Positions 7,639 through 17,106 of a stretch of 64,000 nt of DNA are shown here, piece after piece. The stretch covers positions 1,364,001-1,428,000 of the forward strand of contig CAWEKD010000005.1 in assembly GCA_963809545.1 (NCBI GenBank). The letters run 5' to 3'. The translations under genes were made by a program, and so were the position numbers. The notes under the pieces are model-generated. The model was not told the origin of the DNA. It was given only the letters and a program-made list of their open reading frames with translations, and did no database searches. The stretch is from Natronosporangium sp035305625. GTDB taxonomy: Bacteria; Actinomycetota; Actinomycetes; Mycobacteriales; Micromonosporaceae. How positions within the stretch are numbered: position 1 is the stretch's first letter; every line of letters starts with the position of its first letter.

Positions 7639-8550
7639 GTGCCGACGTCGGTGCTACTCGCCGTCCTCGCCGCCGCGGGGCTGTTAGCGCTCGCTCCCGC
7701 CCTGGTGCGCCGGTACGACGCGGCGGAACGGCTCGAAGCGGAGCGAGCCCGATCGACCGCGCGGGTGCTGTCCCGCACCCGCCGTAAGCGCACCGTGCCC
7801 GGTCGCCGGCCGATCAACCCGCCGTTGCAGTCGCTGCGGTCCGGCGGCGCCCAGCGGTCACTCGTCACTCCGGACACCGCCGACGCGGCGGAGGCGCCGG
7901 CCAGCGGGGAGCCGCAGCCCCTCACTTCGGAGCCGCTCGGGGAGGCCGCTGTTCCAGAGCCGGTCCCCAGTCGGGGGGAGGCGCACCCGAGCCCCCAGTC
8001 TCCCGATTCCGGTCGCGGCGGTCGGGAGCCGGGGCGGGGTGGTCGGCGGGAACGCGGGGCCCGGGAGCGAGCCGGCCGGGAGCGCAGCCGCGGGCGCCGC
8101 TCTCCCCGGACCCGGGTGGTCACCATCGCTCCCCGCTCTGCGCCACCGGCCCGACGCCGCCCCCGTACCTCTCCGGCGATCTACCGGCGCCGCCGGGTGC
8201 TGACGGCGCTGCTGCTGCTGAACCTGGTGAAGCTGGTGGGGGTGGTGGCGGTCGGCCCCGGGTTCTGGATCGGATTCGCCGTCACCGCCACCCTGCTGCT
8301 GGTGTATTTAGGATATTTGCGTCACCTGGCGGTGCTGGATCAGCGTCGGCGGCGCGTGGAGGCGCGGGAACGGGCCTGGCTGGCCGCCCAGCAGGCACAG
8401 GTACGCCGCGAGCAGGAACGCCGCGCAGCGGCCCGGCGCGCGGCCGCCCGGCGGATGGCGGAGCAGCGGGAGTCGCTGCGGCGGGCCGCCGACGGCTGGT
8501 CAGCCGACCCCACCGTTTCGTACCGGCGGGCGGCCGGTGACGACCACTGA
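7639..8550 (+). CDS. sepX: Divisome protein SepX/GlpR
   Basis: A 303-residue membrane protein. Start GTG 7639 was chosen because an AGGAGGG ribosome site sits 8 bases upstream; a GTG at 7630 would overlap that site. There is one N-terminal membrane helix (SVLLAVLAAAGLLALAPALV). A long Arg/Pro/Glu-rich, probably disordered stretch (about 40-180) follows. Two closely spaced helices come next (about 195-240) and then an Arg/Ala-rich, probably coiled-coil C-terminus. This layout and the neighbours (galU, glp, GNAT, tRNA-Ala) match the actinobacterial division protein SepX, also called GlpR, which acts with FtsZ at the septum and interacts with Glp. Confidence 0.85.
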   Translation: MPTSVLLAVLAAAGLLALAPALVRRYDAAERLEAERARSTARVLSRTRRKRTVPGRRPINPPLQSLRSGGAQRSLVTPDTADAAEAPASGEPQPLTSEPLGEAAVPEPVPSRGEAHPSPQSPDSGRGGREPGRGGRRERGARERAGRERSRGRRSPRTRVVTIAPRSAPPARRRPRTSPAIYRRRRVLTALLLLNLVKLVGVVAVGPGFWIGFAVTATLLLVYLGYLRHLAVLDQRRRRVEARERAWLAAQQAQVRREQERRAAARRAAARRMAEQRESLRRAADGWSADPTVSYRRAAGDDH

Positions 8551-8652
8551 CGGGGCCTCGCTCGCGCCCGCCCCGCGCCACCTGCTAGAGTTGTCGCCGG
8601 CCATACGCCACCTCACCGGTGGTGTGGGCCACCCGGGGCGACCACGCCTCAC

Positions 8653-8726
8653 GGGGCTGTAGCGCAGTCCGGTAGCGCACCTCGTTCGCATCGAGGGGGT
8701 CAGGGGTTCAAATCCCCTCAGCTCCA
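8653..8726 (+). tRNA. tRNA-Ala (anticodon CGC)
   Basis: A 74-nt cloverleaf. The acceptor stem GGGGCTG (8653-8659) pairs with CAGCTCC (8719-8725) with one G-U. The anticodon stem is CCTCG/CGAGG around loop TTCGCAT, placing anticodon CGC at 8687-8689 (reads GCG, alanine). The T-loop is GTTCAAATC. CCA is not encoded. A TAGAGT -10-like hexamer at 8586-8591 could start a precursor about 60 nt upstream. It follows sepX, as in many actinobacteria. The 160 bp after it, up to 8887, hold nothing I can identify. Confidence 0.95.
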
Positions 8727-8887
8727 CCGAAGCTCGGTTTATCTGCGGCAACGCCTCCCGTCACAGCGGCGAGGGTCCGAGCGTGTCCGGAGCCGCCAGG
8801 CATTCCAGTAGGTACTCCCACCCACTCATTGCCGCTCAACCCATCACTCCCCGGCGACGGTGATCCCATCGTGGCGAACACCACCGG

Positions 8888-10918
8888 CTAGCGGGCAGCG
8901 TTGGCGTCTCGCTGGGCGAGCTTGGCGAGCATCTCGTTGTAGGCGCGCAGCGCTTCACTCTCCCGACCCTCGGCCTCCGCCCGGTCCTCGGCGCGGTCGA
9001 GCCGCCGCTGCTCCCGTTCATCGGACCGGATCCACTGCACGATCAGCGCCGCGATCACGATCAGGCCCGGGACCTCACCGAACGACCAGGCGATGCCGCC
9101 GGCCACGTACTGGTCGTCGAGCGGGGTTGGTCCCCACGGCCGGGGCAGGGTGTTGAACCATTCCGCGGCGAACAGGCTGCGGGACGACATGATGACGATG
9201 CCGAGGAACGCGTGCATGGCCATCGACGCGAGCATCACCACCGCCCGCAGCGGAGGCGCGGGGCGTCCCCGCGGGGACGGGTCGACCCCGATCACCACCC
9301 AGAAGAAGAGGTACCCGGCGAGCAGGAAGTGCCCCATCATCAGCAGGTGCCCGGCGTGGGAGCGCAGCGCCAGCTCGAACAGGCCGGTCAGGTACATCGC
9401 GTACATGCTGACCATGTAGAACGCCAGCGCGAAGATGGGATGGGTGACGAACCGGCTCACCGGGGAGTGGAGCGCCGCGAGCAGCCACTCCCGGGGTCCA
9501 GGCCAGGCCGGGTCCTGCGCCGGTGACAAGGCCCGCAACGCCAAGGTGATCGGCCCACCCAGTACCAACAAGATGGGTACGGCCATGGTGAGCAGCAGGT
9601 GCTGCGCCATGTGGACCGAGAACAGGACCGGGCCGTACCGTGCCAGGCCGCTGCACGTGGCCACGATCAGCAGCCCGCAGCCGGCCAGGAAGAGCAGCGT
9701 CCGGCTCATCGGCCACTGGTCGCCGCGCCGGCGCAGCCGCCACACCCCGGCCGCGTACGCGACCGCGGCGGACAGCCCGGCGAGGATGAAGATCGGGTCG
9801 GGCAGCCACTCGGTGAACAGCCGCTCAAACGTCAGGGGCGGGGGCATCGGGTAGCCGAGCATGCCCATGGCGAGATCCCGCTCGGTCGTCCCCCGCGGGG
9901 CGGCGGTGCGGGACAGCGCCACCGCCGCCCCGAGCACCAGCCCGAACAGGACCAGCTCCACCGCGGTGACGGTGGCGAACCGGCGCCGGTCCCCGCGCCG
10001 CAGGGCCGGCATGGCGGCCCGGCGCTGCCACCACCCCACCGCGGCGATCGCGACGAGGATGGCGGTCTTCACCAGCATCAGTTGGCCGTACTCGCTGGTG
10101 ACCAGCTGACTGAGCCGAGGTAGCCGGACGACCGCGGAGAGCAGACCGGAGCCCGCGACCAGGAGGAGGCAGACGGTGGCCAGGGGGGAGAACCGCCGGA
10201 CCGCCGTAGCCAACTGGCCGGTGTTGCGGGTCCCCACCAGGACCAGCGCGAGCAGCCCGCCCGCCCACAAGGTGGTCGGCACGATGTGCAGCAACATGGT
10301 GGAGACCGCCACCTGGTGGTCTCCTTCGTCGGTGGTGTGGCTGGTGAACGCCGGCGGCATCATCGCCAGCAGCGCCAACCCCAGGGCGATCACCCCGCCG
10401 GTGGGGCGCAGCGCCACCCGGCTGATCACGAAGACCAGCGCGGCCAACCCACCGGAGAAGGCGAGCGCCTTGCCGTGGATGACGTCGGTGACGAAGCTGA
10501 TCAGCGCGTTGACCGAGACCACCCGGTGGACCGGGGCACCGAGCAGATCGGAGAGGTGGAAGACCAGCGCCACCAGGCTGGCGATACACCACAGGAGGGC
10601 CGCCCAGCCGGAGGCGCGAAGCCGTCGGTAACCGATGCCGGACAGGCTGCCCGACTCATGGCGCGGCGACAGCACCACCGCCGCGAGCAGCAAGCCGATG
10701 GTGGCGACCGCGGCGAGCCGACTGACCAAGGTGGCGGTCGGCAGCGCCCAGGTGGTGACCGGCCCACCGTGCGGCAAGCCAGGCACCAGGGTGGGGCGGG
10801 CGCCCTTGCCGTACCACAGCAGCGCGACCAGGGCGATCGCCGCGGCCACCAGCCCGGCCACGGCGTACCGCCACTGAACGGTCCGCGGTTGTTGCCTCAC
10901 CTCGCTCATCGCGCTCAT
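8888..10918 (-). CDS. CopD / CtaG (cytochrome c oxidase assembly) membrane fusion protein
   Basis: A 676-residue polytopic membrane protein with two fused parts. Residues about 1-330 are CopD-like, with eight or so helices and segments such as ISFVTDVIHGKALAFSGG and HIVPTTLWAGGLLALVLV whose His residues are candidate copper ligands. Residues about 350-620 are CtaG/caa3-type, with ARYGPVLFSVHMAQHLLLTMAVPILLVLG and HAGHLLMMGHFLLAGYLFFWVVIG. It probably moves copper across the membrane for cytochrome oxidase assembly or copper balance. A short charged cytoplasmic tail ends it. The ATG overlaps the copC stop by 4 bp, so the two are coupled. This fusion is common in actinobacteria. Confidence 0.92.
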   Translation of the reverse strand: MSAMSEVRQQPRTVQWRYAVAGLVAAAIALVALLWYGKGARPTLVPGLPHGGPVTTWALPTATLVSRLAAVATIGLLLAAVVLSPRHESGSLSGIGYRRLRASGWAALLWCIASLVALVFHLSDLLGAPVHRVVSVNALISFVTDVIHGKALAFSGGLAALVFVISRVALRPTGGVIALGLALLAMMPPAFTSHTTDEGDHQVAVSTMLLHIVPTTLWAGGLLALVLVGTRNTGQLATAVRRFSPLATVCLLLVAGSGLLSAVVRLPRLSQLVTSEYGQLMLVKTAILVAIAAVGWWQRRAAMPALRRGDRRRFATVTAVELVLFGLVLGAAVALSRTAAPRGTTERDLAMGMLGYPMPPPLTFERLFTEWLPDPIFILAGLSAAVAYAAGVWRLRRRGDQWPMSRTLLFLAGCGLLIVATCSGLARYGPVLFSVHMAQHLLLTMAVPILLVLGGPITLALRALSPAQDPAWPGPREWLLAALHSPVSRFVTHPIFALAFYMVSMYAMYLTGLFELALRSHAGHLLMMGHFLLAGYLFFWVVIGVDPSPRGRPAPPLRAVVMLASMAMHAFLGIVIMSSRSLFAAEWFNTLPRPWGPTPLDDQYVAGGIAWSFGEVPGLIVIAALIVQWIRSDEREQRRLDRAEDRAEAEGRESEALRAYNEMLAKLAQRDANAAR

Positions 10919-11541
10919 CCCGCTCGGCGTCGGCGGATCAGGGCGTACCCGACCCCGACCCCACCGGCCACGAGCAGGGCCCCGGCGCCCACGACGAGCA
11001 GGGCGGGGTTCCCGCCACCGTCCGCGCCGGTGTCGGAGCCGGCAGCGGCCCCGGTCGAGTCAGTCGCGTCGGCCGCAGCGGTGTCCTCACCGGCCGACGG
11101 CGCGGAGCTGGGTGGGGTGTCCGTGTCCCCGTCCCCGGCGGCCACTGTGAACTCGACCGAGCCCTGAACCGGATGCCCGTCGAGGGAGACGACCCGGAAC
11201 CCCACCGTGTACTCCCCGTCCGGCAGCGGCTCGAGGAAGGTCACGGTGGCCCGGGTGTGGTCGACCGCCAGCTCGGTGGCGGTGACCGTCGTCCCGTCCG
11301 CCCCGGTCACCACCACGGTGGTGTACTCCTCCCGAAGCGGCTCCACGAAGACCAGTTCCACCGTCTCCGGCGCGGTGGTCAGGGTCGCACCCGCCGGTGG
11401 ATCGGACTCGATGAGCTGGTTGTGCGCGGCTGCGGGGGCGGCCGGGGCCAGCACGGCGAGCCCGACCGCGAGCGATCCGGCGGTGAGCCACCTGGCGAAC
11501 CGACGCCCCAGCCCACTCCGGTTAACCCTCTGCGTCATCAT
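10915..11541 (-). CDS. CopC-domain copper-binding protein, membrane-anchored
   Basis: A 208-residue exported protein. A signal peptide (about 1-39, ending PAAAA) is followed by a mature start HNQLIESDPPAGATL; the N-terminal His is the expected Cu(II) ligand of CopC proteins. The CopC beta-sandwich ends near residue 130 with DGHPVQGSVEFTV, supplying the second conserved Asp-x-His. A Thr/Asp/Gly-rich linker and a C-terminal membrane helix with RRRR tail anchor it outside the cell. The gene is translated just before the CopD/CtaG gene with a 4-bp overlap, so the pair probably binds extracellular copper and passes it inward. Confidence 0.9.
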   Translation of the reverse strand: MMTQRVNRSGLGRRFARWLTAGSLAVGLAVLAPAAPAAAHNQLIESDPPAGATLTTAPETVELVFVEPLREEYTTVVVTGADGTTVTATELAVDHTRATVTFLEPLPDGEYTVGFRVVSLDGHPVQGSVEFTVAAGDGDTDTPPSSAPSAGEDTAAADATDSTGAAAGSDTGADGGGNPALLVVGAGALLVAGGVGVGYALIRRRRAG

Positions 11542-11593
11542 GTTTTGATCTCACCCACCCACTCCGGCAATCTACCCGCCTAGTCGGCGCAGC

Positions 11594-11667
11594 GGCGACG
11601 GGGAGTTCCCGGCCGAGGCGGAGGCGTGGCGCTTGTCACGCCGATCGGCCTCCGCCGGCCCGTCGCC
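11594..11667. terminator. Long nested hairpin between copC promoter and sugar operon end
   Basis: GGCGACGGG (11594-11602) pairs with CCCGTCGCC (11659-11667), and inside it GGCGGAGGC (11617-11625) pairs with GCCTCCGCC (11648-11656). No T-tract follows, as is common in GC-rich actinomycetes. It sits just after the last gene of the sugar operon (ends 11714, minus strand) and probably terminates it. Confidence 0.55.
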
Positions 11668-11713
11668 CGGCTCGTCGCGAGCCCGCCGCGGGTGAATCGC
11701 CGGCGGGGGCGGG

Positions 11714-12853
11714 TTACCCCAGCCCCACCTGGCTGAGCAGGGGAGCGAGCTCCACCGGTCGACCGCCGTCCTGGGCGGAGCGGCGGACCGCCTCCATCAG
11801 GCAGAGCGTCTCGATCCCCTCGACCAGGTCGGGGGAGTAGTCCGCCCCGGACCGCAGCGCCTCCGCGAAGTACTGGAGGTAGTTGGCGAACTCGCCGTAG
11901 TGCATGCCGTGTACTTCGTTGTTGAAGTAGTAGTGGCGGTACTCGTACAGCATGTCCTCCACCACCTCGGTGCCGTCCGGGGCGGTGTGCAGATAGCGCA
12001 TGTCGTGGTATTGCGCCATGGACGTGCCCTCCGAGCCGTAGAGCACGCACTCGATCGAGTTACGGGCCCGGGGCAGTTCGTGCATGCCGTAGTGGCCGTA
12101 GGCCCGGCCGATCCGGCCGTCCGCGGTGAGCGCGTTCACCGAGTAGACGTCGAACGTCTGCAGGCCGTGTGCCCGGGCCAGCGCCGAGGTCATACCGACC
12201 GCCGACACCGAGGCGATGGGGCCGAGGTACCAGCGCAGTAGGTCCAGGGGGTGGCTCATCCCGAGATAGACCCAGTCGGTGCTGTCCACAATCCACGGTG
12301 CGCGGTTGTAGTACCAGTCCATCCGGTGGGTGTAGTGGGCCTCGACCACCTCGACCGTCCCGACCTCGCCGCGCTCGTAGGCGGCCCGCTGCCGACGGAA
12401 CGATTCGAAGAACCGGGAGGACTGGCCGACCAACAGCTTGCGGCCGGTCCGCCGGGCGGCCTCCAGCACCTGCCGGGCGGTGTCGAGGCTGTTGACGATC
12501 GGCTTGGTGCAGACGACGTCCTTACCGGCTTCGAACGCGGCGATGATCTGCTCACCGTGCAGGTGGTCGGGGGTGTAGATCCCGACGATGTGCACGTCGT
12601 CCCGGGCGAGCAGCTCGGCGTACGAGGTGGTCATGGCGACCCCGGGCGCGTCCGCCCCGACCGCGGCGAGCAGCTCGGGGTCGAGGTCGCAGCCGATCAC
12701 CGGGCGGACGTGCCGGGTGCGGTACGCGGCCAGGAGGGCGGTACGTCCTTCGCTGAGGCCGACCACTCCCAGGCCGAACCGTTCGGATTCCGGTACCGAG
12801 TCGTCGACCGGGTAGGAGTGGACCCCTCGCGCGACCCGTGGGAAGTAGCTCAA
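11714..12853 (-). CDS. Gfo/Idh/MocA family NAD(P)-dependent oxidoreductase
   Basis: A 379-residue cytosolic oxidoreductase. The N-terminal Rossmann fold starts near residue 27 (GLGVVGLSEGRTALLAAYRT; glycine pattern degenerate) and includes YTPDHLHGEQIIAAFEAGKDVVCTKPI, the family's EKP-like motif with Thr-Lys-Pro. The C-terminal substrate domain contains HPLDLLRWYLGPI. Members oxidise, reduce or epimerise sugars and inositols. It is the last gene of the LacI-headed operon, overlapping the GH38 gene by 4 bp, so it probably acts on the sugar released by that hydrolase. The exact substrate is unknown. Confidence 0.88.
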   Translation of the reverse strand: MSYFPRVARGVHSYPVDDSVPESERFGLGVVGLSEGRTALLAAYRTRHVRPVIGCDLDPELLAAVGADAPGVAMTTSYAELLARDDVHIVGIYTPDHLHGEQIIAAFEAGKDVVCTKPIVNSLDTARQVLEAARRTGRKLLVGQSSRFFESFRRQRAAYERGEVGTVEVVEAHYTHRMDWYYNRAPWIVDSTDWVYLGMSHPLDLLRWYLGPIASVSAVGMTSALARAHGLQTFDVYSVNALTADGRIGRAYGHYGMHELPRARNSIECVLYGSEGTSMAQYHDMRYLHTAPDGTEVVEDMLYEYRHYYFNNEVHGMHYGEFANYLQYFAEALRSGADYSPDLVEGIETLCLMEAVRRSAQDGGRPVELAPLLSQVGLG

Positions 12854-15279
12854 CTCTCCTCCTCGATGCGGTGAACGGTGGCCCAGACATTGCGGTGGGC
12901 GTCGAGGTCACGGGCCTGCTTGCGGGCCTCGACCAGATCCAGCGCGAGCGTGGCGATCTCGTACGCGCGGAGTTCGACCGCCACCCGGGAGGTGCCGTTC
13001 GGCCCGGAGGTGACCGGTAGCGGGGCCTGGATCTCGCCGAGCGCGCTGGTCCGCCACGCCTGGGCGACCGTGCCGTCGATCACCAGCTCGGCGGTCCCGG
13101 CCTCCCCGGTGAACTCGACCAGCCGTGCCAGCACCGGCCGGTCCACCCGGGTGCTGACGTGTTCGGTCATCCCGGCGGCGGCGTAGCCGGTCTCCCGGAA
13201 CAGCGCGGTGAGCACCGCGCCGGAGTGGCCGGTCAGCTGGGCCTGGGAGAAGCTGGCCGGCAGATCCCCACCGTCCCGGTCCGGCCGGCGGACCAGCACG
13301 GGCCGGGTGAACTCCTGCGCCAGCCGCCAGCGGGTAGCGTGGTCGAGGCCGTGGTGGACGAACACCCGCATGCGGGCGTGCAGCTCGGGCACGAAGTGGT
13401 CCTCGTCCCACGGGTCGTACATGGACAGGACGTTCCACATCCCGCGTTCGGCCCGCAGGAAGCCCTGGCTGCCGTCGTGCAGCCACAGCAGGCCCGCCCC
13501 GGTTTCGTCCAGCAGGTCCACCAGCTGCAGCCCGGTGAACGGATCGACCACGGTTTCGAACACCTGGGGGGAGGTCATCCAGTCCCCGGTGGGGTACTTG
13601 CGCTGGTAGCGGCCCCGACCGACCACCGGGGTGACCGCGTAGGGGGTGTCGTGCAGCAGGGTGTGCACGGCCAGGTCCGGCTCGATCAGCGTCATCAGGG
13701 AGGCGTGGTGGCGTCCGTCCGGCCGGACCAGCGCCTCGGAGGTGAAGGTCAGGTCGACCGCGTCCCGCTCCGGAGCGAGCGAGACGGTCAGCCGCACCTC
13801 GTCCCCGGCGGGGGAGCGGTGCACGACCACCACCCGGTCACCGTCCACCTGGGTGGACACCGGGGCGAACCACTCCTCCTGTCCGTCGCGTTCCCGGCGC
13901 AGGCGGCCGAGCCCGTGGGGGCCGCACCCCAGGCCGTTGATGGCGCTGACCACACCCCGGGCGCGGTCCACACTCACCCGGAACTCACCCCGGGTCAGGG
14001 TGATCTGCTGGTCGGTCTCCTCCACCGTCACCGGGGTGACCGCAGGTTCGTCCCCGGTGAGCACGGTGTAGCCGGCGGCGGGCACCTCGACGAGGCGGCC
14101 GTCGACCACCGCGGGCCGCGCCCACCCGAGCGGGTTGACCACCACGGTCCGGCCGGCGGGGCCGGAGCTGCGATCGGCGATGAGGGTGACGGTCCGGTCG
14201 AGGACGTGGTCGGCGAGGGTCTGGCCGCGCTGAAGTCCGGCGTAGCCGATGTGGCCGCACAGCCCTTCGCATTCATCGTTGTCGTGGTGTTGGAAGGCGA
14301 GCAGCTCCCGCCACCCCTCCTCCAGTTCCCACACCGGATAGACGTCCCAGTGCGGGTAGGGGCGGCCGAACCGGCCGGCCATCACCGACACCGTCTCCGC
14401 GGACAGCAGGGTCTGCTCCGCCTCCCGGCTGCGTCGGTGGCCCCGGTCGCCGTTCTTGCCCAGGCTCATGCCGTGGAAGACGTCGTCCATGGTGTAGCGC
14501 CGGACTTCGGCATGCTCCCGGATCGCGTCCAGCACCTCCGACACGGTGCCGAACGTCAACTCGATGCCGGGGGTGGCGCGCAGTTCCCGCACCCCATCGA
14601 CCAGGAGTTCGGAGCGGCACATCCAGTCCGGAGAGGGCAGCAGCTCCAACCACTGCTGGATCACCGGGGCGGGGGAGGTGCGCAGGAGCGGGTGGGACTG
14701 GAGGGCGGCGAAGTCTTCCGGCCACTGGTGCAGGTTGAGCGGGCCGCGGGGCAAGGTCAGGATCCGGGTGCCGTCGAGCCCCTCCCACCAGATCGCCGGC
14801 AGTTCCTCACTGGGGACGTGCGGAGTGTGCCAGGTCCACTGGAAGAACAGGGACGCGTACTCGTAACCGGCGTGCACCAGCATCTGCGGCAGCTGCGGGA
14901 AGAAGGCGAACTCCTCCTCCCAGAAGGTGCGCGGCCGCACCCCGAGCAGCCGGTGCACCGCCCGCACCCCGTAGGTGAGCTGCCGGATCGCCGACTCACC
15001 GTGGTGGAACAGCAGGTACGGCTGGGCGTAGGTGGCGCCGACGATCTCCACCTCGCCGGCGTGCACCGCCTTGCGCAGCTCGGCCAGCGCCGCGGAGTCC
15101 TCGGCGGCCATCCGCTCATAGCCGATCCCGTCGAAGTTGAGGTTCCCCCGGGCTCCGGTTTCCGCGTTGAACCGCAGCATGTCGCGGACGGAGGAGCCGA
15201 GCACCTCGTACCCCCACAGCCACTGCATGTCCACCCAGTGGAAGTGGTTGCCGTAGGTGTACCAGACTTGTCGCTTCAC
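12850..15279 (-). CDS. Glycoside hydrolase family 38-like alpha-mannosidase
   Basis: An 809-residue protein without a signal peptide, so it acts on imported glycans. The N-terminus HFHWVDMQWLW resembles the GH38 metal/catalytic H-x-D region. A segment with WEEEFAFFPQLPQMLVHAG and a helical part (about 270-330) fit the GH38 catalytic fold. The last ~450 residues are beta-rich like the GH38 C-terminal domain (SVDRARGVVSAINGLG, DLTFTSEAL). It overlaps both neighbours by 4 bp (permease and Gfo/Idh), showing tight coupling. Family assignment is good; the sugar may not be mannose, because the operon also carries ribokinase and RbsD. Confidence 0.85.
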   Translation of the reverse strand: MKRQVWYTYGNHFHWVDMQWLWGYEVLGSSVRDMLRFNAETGARGNLNFDGIGYERMAAEDSAALAELRKAVHAGEVEIVGATYAQPYLLFHHGESAIRQLTYGVRAVHRLLGVRPRTFWEEEFAFFPQLPQMLVHAGYEYASLFFQWTWHTPHVPSEELPAIWWEGLDGTRILTLPRGPLNLHQWPEDFAALQSHPLLRTSPAPVIQQWLELLPSPDWMCRSELLVDGVRELRATPGIELTFGTVSEVLDAIREHAEVRRYTMDDVFHGMSLGKNGDRGHRRSREAEQTLLSAETVSVMAGRFGRPYPHWDVYPVWELEEGWRELLAFQHHDNDECEGLCGHIGYAGLQRGQTLADHVLDRTVTLIADRSSGPAGRTVVVNPLGWARPAVVDGRLVEVPAAGYTVLTGDEPAVTPVTVEETDQQITLTRGEFRVSVDRARGVVSAINGLGCGPHGLGRLRRERDGQEEWFAPVSTQVDGDRVVVVHRSPAGDEVRLTVSLAPERDAVDLTFTSEALVRPDGRHHASLMTLIEPDLAVHTLLHDTPYAVTPVVGRGRYQRKYPTGDWMTSPQVFETVVDPFTGLQLVDLLDETGAGLLWLHDGSQGFLRAERGMWNVLSMYDPWDEDHFVPELHARMRVFVHHGLDHATRWRLAQEFTRPVLVRRPDRDGGDLPASFSQAQLTGHSGAVLTALFRETGYAAAGMTEHVSTRVDRPVLARLVEFTGEAGTAELVIDGTVAQAWRTSALGEIQAPLPVTSGPNGTSRVAVELRAYEIATLALDLVEARKQARDLDAHRNVWATVHRIEEES

Positions 15280-16115
15280 TTACCTGCTCCCGCTGTCAAT
15301 CCGGCGATGATGCGCCGCTGGCCGAAGACGACCAGCAGGATGACCGGCACGATCATGAACATGGAAAGGGTGCTGAGCAGGTCCCACGGGCGGGAGGCGG
15401 TGCCCGCCGTGACCTGCGTGAGCTGAGTCAGCCCGATGGTCAGGGTCCGGGTCTGCGTCGAACTGCTGAAGACCAACGGGTAGAACAGCTCGTTCCAGGC
15501 GGTGATGACGTTGACGATGAACAGGGTGACCAGCGCGGGTTTCAACAGTGGCCAGATCACCAGGTAGAGCATCTGGGGAAAGGTGGTGCCGTCCAAGTGC
15601 GCGGCCTCTTCCAGCTCCACCGGGATCTGCTTCAGGAACGAGACCATCAGCCAGACGGTCAAAGGGATCATGAGGCTGGCTTGGAGGAGTATCAGTCCGT
15701 ACTTGGTGTCCACCAACCCGAGCTGGTTGTAGAGCTTGAACAACGGAATGGTGGTGGCGATCTGCGGCAGTGCCATGGTGAGCAGCAGCACCAGCAGGAC
15801 CAGGTTGCTGCCGCGGAACCGTAGTCGCGCGAACGCGTACGCCGCGAAGAACGCCAGCGCGACGGTCAGCGCGGAGGAACCCACCGCGAAGATGGCGGAA
15901 TTGCGGAAATATGTCCACAGTGGGATCTGTTCGGCGGTGCGCTGGATGTTGTCCAGGGTCGGATCGGTGGTGAAATAGGTCGGCGGATCGGACAACAGCT
16001 GTCCCGGAGGTAGGAACACGGACAGCAGGATCCAGTAGACCGGTAGCCCGAACACCAGCGCGAACACCGCGAACCCGGCGTAGGGGCCGCCACGAGCCAG
16101 CAGTCTGCGGATCAC
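15276..16115 (-). CDS. Carbohydrate ABC transporter permease (CUT1, MalG-like)
   Basis: A 279-residue inner-membrane permease with about six helices. Start GTG 16115 overlaps the stop of the preceding permease gene (GTGA) and has a GGAGGT site. The EAA loop, EEAAHLDGTTFPQMLYLVIWPLLKPAL, is where an ATPase docks and is typical of MalG-type CUT1 permeases. No ATPase gene is in the operon; actinomycete CUT1 importers commonly share a general ATPase (MsiK) encoded elsewhere. The partner is the permease at 16112-17083. Confidence 0.93.
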   Translation of the reverse strand: MIRRLLARGGPYAGFAVFALVFGLPVYWILLSVFLPPGQLLSDPPTYFTTDPTLDNIQRTAEQIPLWTYFRNSAIFAVGSSALTVALAFFAAYAFARLRFRGSNLVLLVLLLTMALPQIATTIPLFKLYNQLGLVDTKYGLILLQASLMIPLTVWLMVSFLKQIPVELEEAAHLDGTTFPQMLYLVIWPLLKPALVTLFIVNVITAWNELFYPLVFSSSTQTRTLTIGLTQLTQVTAGTASRPWDLLSTLSMFMIVPVILLVVFGQRRIIAGLTAGAGK

Positions 16116-17083
16116 AGCTCCACCTCCGTGCGCCGGAACCAGCGCAGGGCCAGCACCCCGACCGCGAGGACGATCAGGAACAGCAGCATGGCCAGGGCCG
16201 AGGCCCGCCCGTACTCCAGCCCGATGAAGGCTTCCTGGTACGCCAGGTAGGGCGCGACCTGGGTGGCGGTGCCTGGGCCACCACCGGTCATCCCGAAGAC
16301 GGTGTCGAACGTGCCCAGCTGGAAGATCGTCATGAACACGCCCATGGTGATCAGCAGCGGGGTCACCAGTGGCAGCACCACGCTCCACATCGTGCGGAAC
16401 CAGCCGGCCCCGTCCACCTTCGCCGCCTGGTACAGCTCCGCCGGCACTCCCTGCAGCCCGGCGAGGATCACGAAGGCGATGAACGGCACGTTCCGCCACA
16501 CGTTCGCGATGATCACCGCGGCTTGGGCCGGCAGCGGACTGGTCAACCAGTCGATGTCGATCCCCACGAACCCGAGGAGGTGCGGCACGATCCCGAATCC
16601 GTCGGAGAAGATGAACCGGAACCCCAACGCCGACACCACCGCCGGGATCGCCCACGGGATCAGCGCGACCGCGCGGGCCAGGCCGCGGAGCTTGAAGGTG
16701 GCGTTGAGCAGCAGCGCCAGCGCGAACCCGAGTACCAGTTCCAGCAGGGTGGACACGCCCGCGAACGCGATCGTGAACAGCAGCGCCTGTCGCGCCACCC
16801 GGTCAGTCAGCAGGGCGGTGTAGTTCTCCAACCCGATGAATTCGGCGGTGGCCTGGTAGGCGCTGTCGTTGGTGAAACTGGTCCACGCCGTGGCCAGGAA
16901 CGGATAGATCGAGGTGAAGAGGCGCAGCAGGAGCGCCGGCGCGATCAGCACCGCGGCGAGTAACCACACCTTGCGGGGCAGGGACAGCCAGCCGAGGAGG
17001 CGGGCTATCCACCACCGCCACTCGACGGTGCGGAGGGCCGCGCCGACGCGGTTTCGCGTCGGCGCGGTTCCGACGGAATCCAT
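16112..17083 (-). CDS. Carbohydrate ABC transporter permease (CUT1, MalF-like)
   Basis: A 323-residue inner-membrane permease. A ~35-residue cytoplasmic N-terminus is followed by about six helices (first near 40-65, LLAAVLIAPALLLRLFTSIYPFL). The EAA loop is present as VPAELYQAAKVDGAGWFRTMWSVVLPLVTPLL. It pairs with the MalG-like subunit, whose start codon overlaps its stop. It lies 23 bp after the solute-binding protein gene, as in standard CUT1 operons. The sugar imported is unknown; the downstream GH38 enzyme suggests an oligosaccharide. Confidence 0.93.
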   Translation of the reverse strand: MDSVGTAPTRNRVGAALRTVEWRWWIARLLGWLSLPRKVWLLAAVLIAPALLLRLFTSIYPFLATAWTSFTNDSAYQATAEFIGLENYTALLTDRVARQALLFTIAFAGVSTLLELVLGFALALLLNATFKLRGLARAVALIPWAIPAVVSALGFRFIFSDGFGIVPHLLGFVGIDIDWLTSPLPAQAAVIIANVWRNVPFIAFVILAGLQGVPAELYQAAKVDGAGWFRTMWSVVLPLVTPLLITMGVFMTIFQLGTFDTVFGMTGGGPGTATQVAPYLAYQEAFIGLEYGRASALAMLLFLIVLAVGVLALRWFRRTEVEL

Positions 17084-17106
17084 GACAGAGGGGTCCTTCC
17101 AGAGGG

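Noticed and set aside
13159..15426. 755-residue open frame on + strand opposite the GH38 gene
   Set aside because: It is Gly/His/Gln/Pro-rich low-complexity sequence without motifs, while the minus strand encodes a full glycosidase with coupled junctions. It is a GC-rich antisense shadow.
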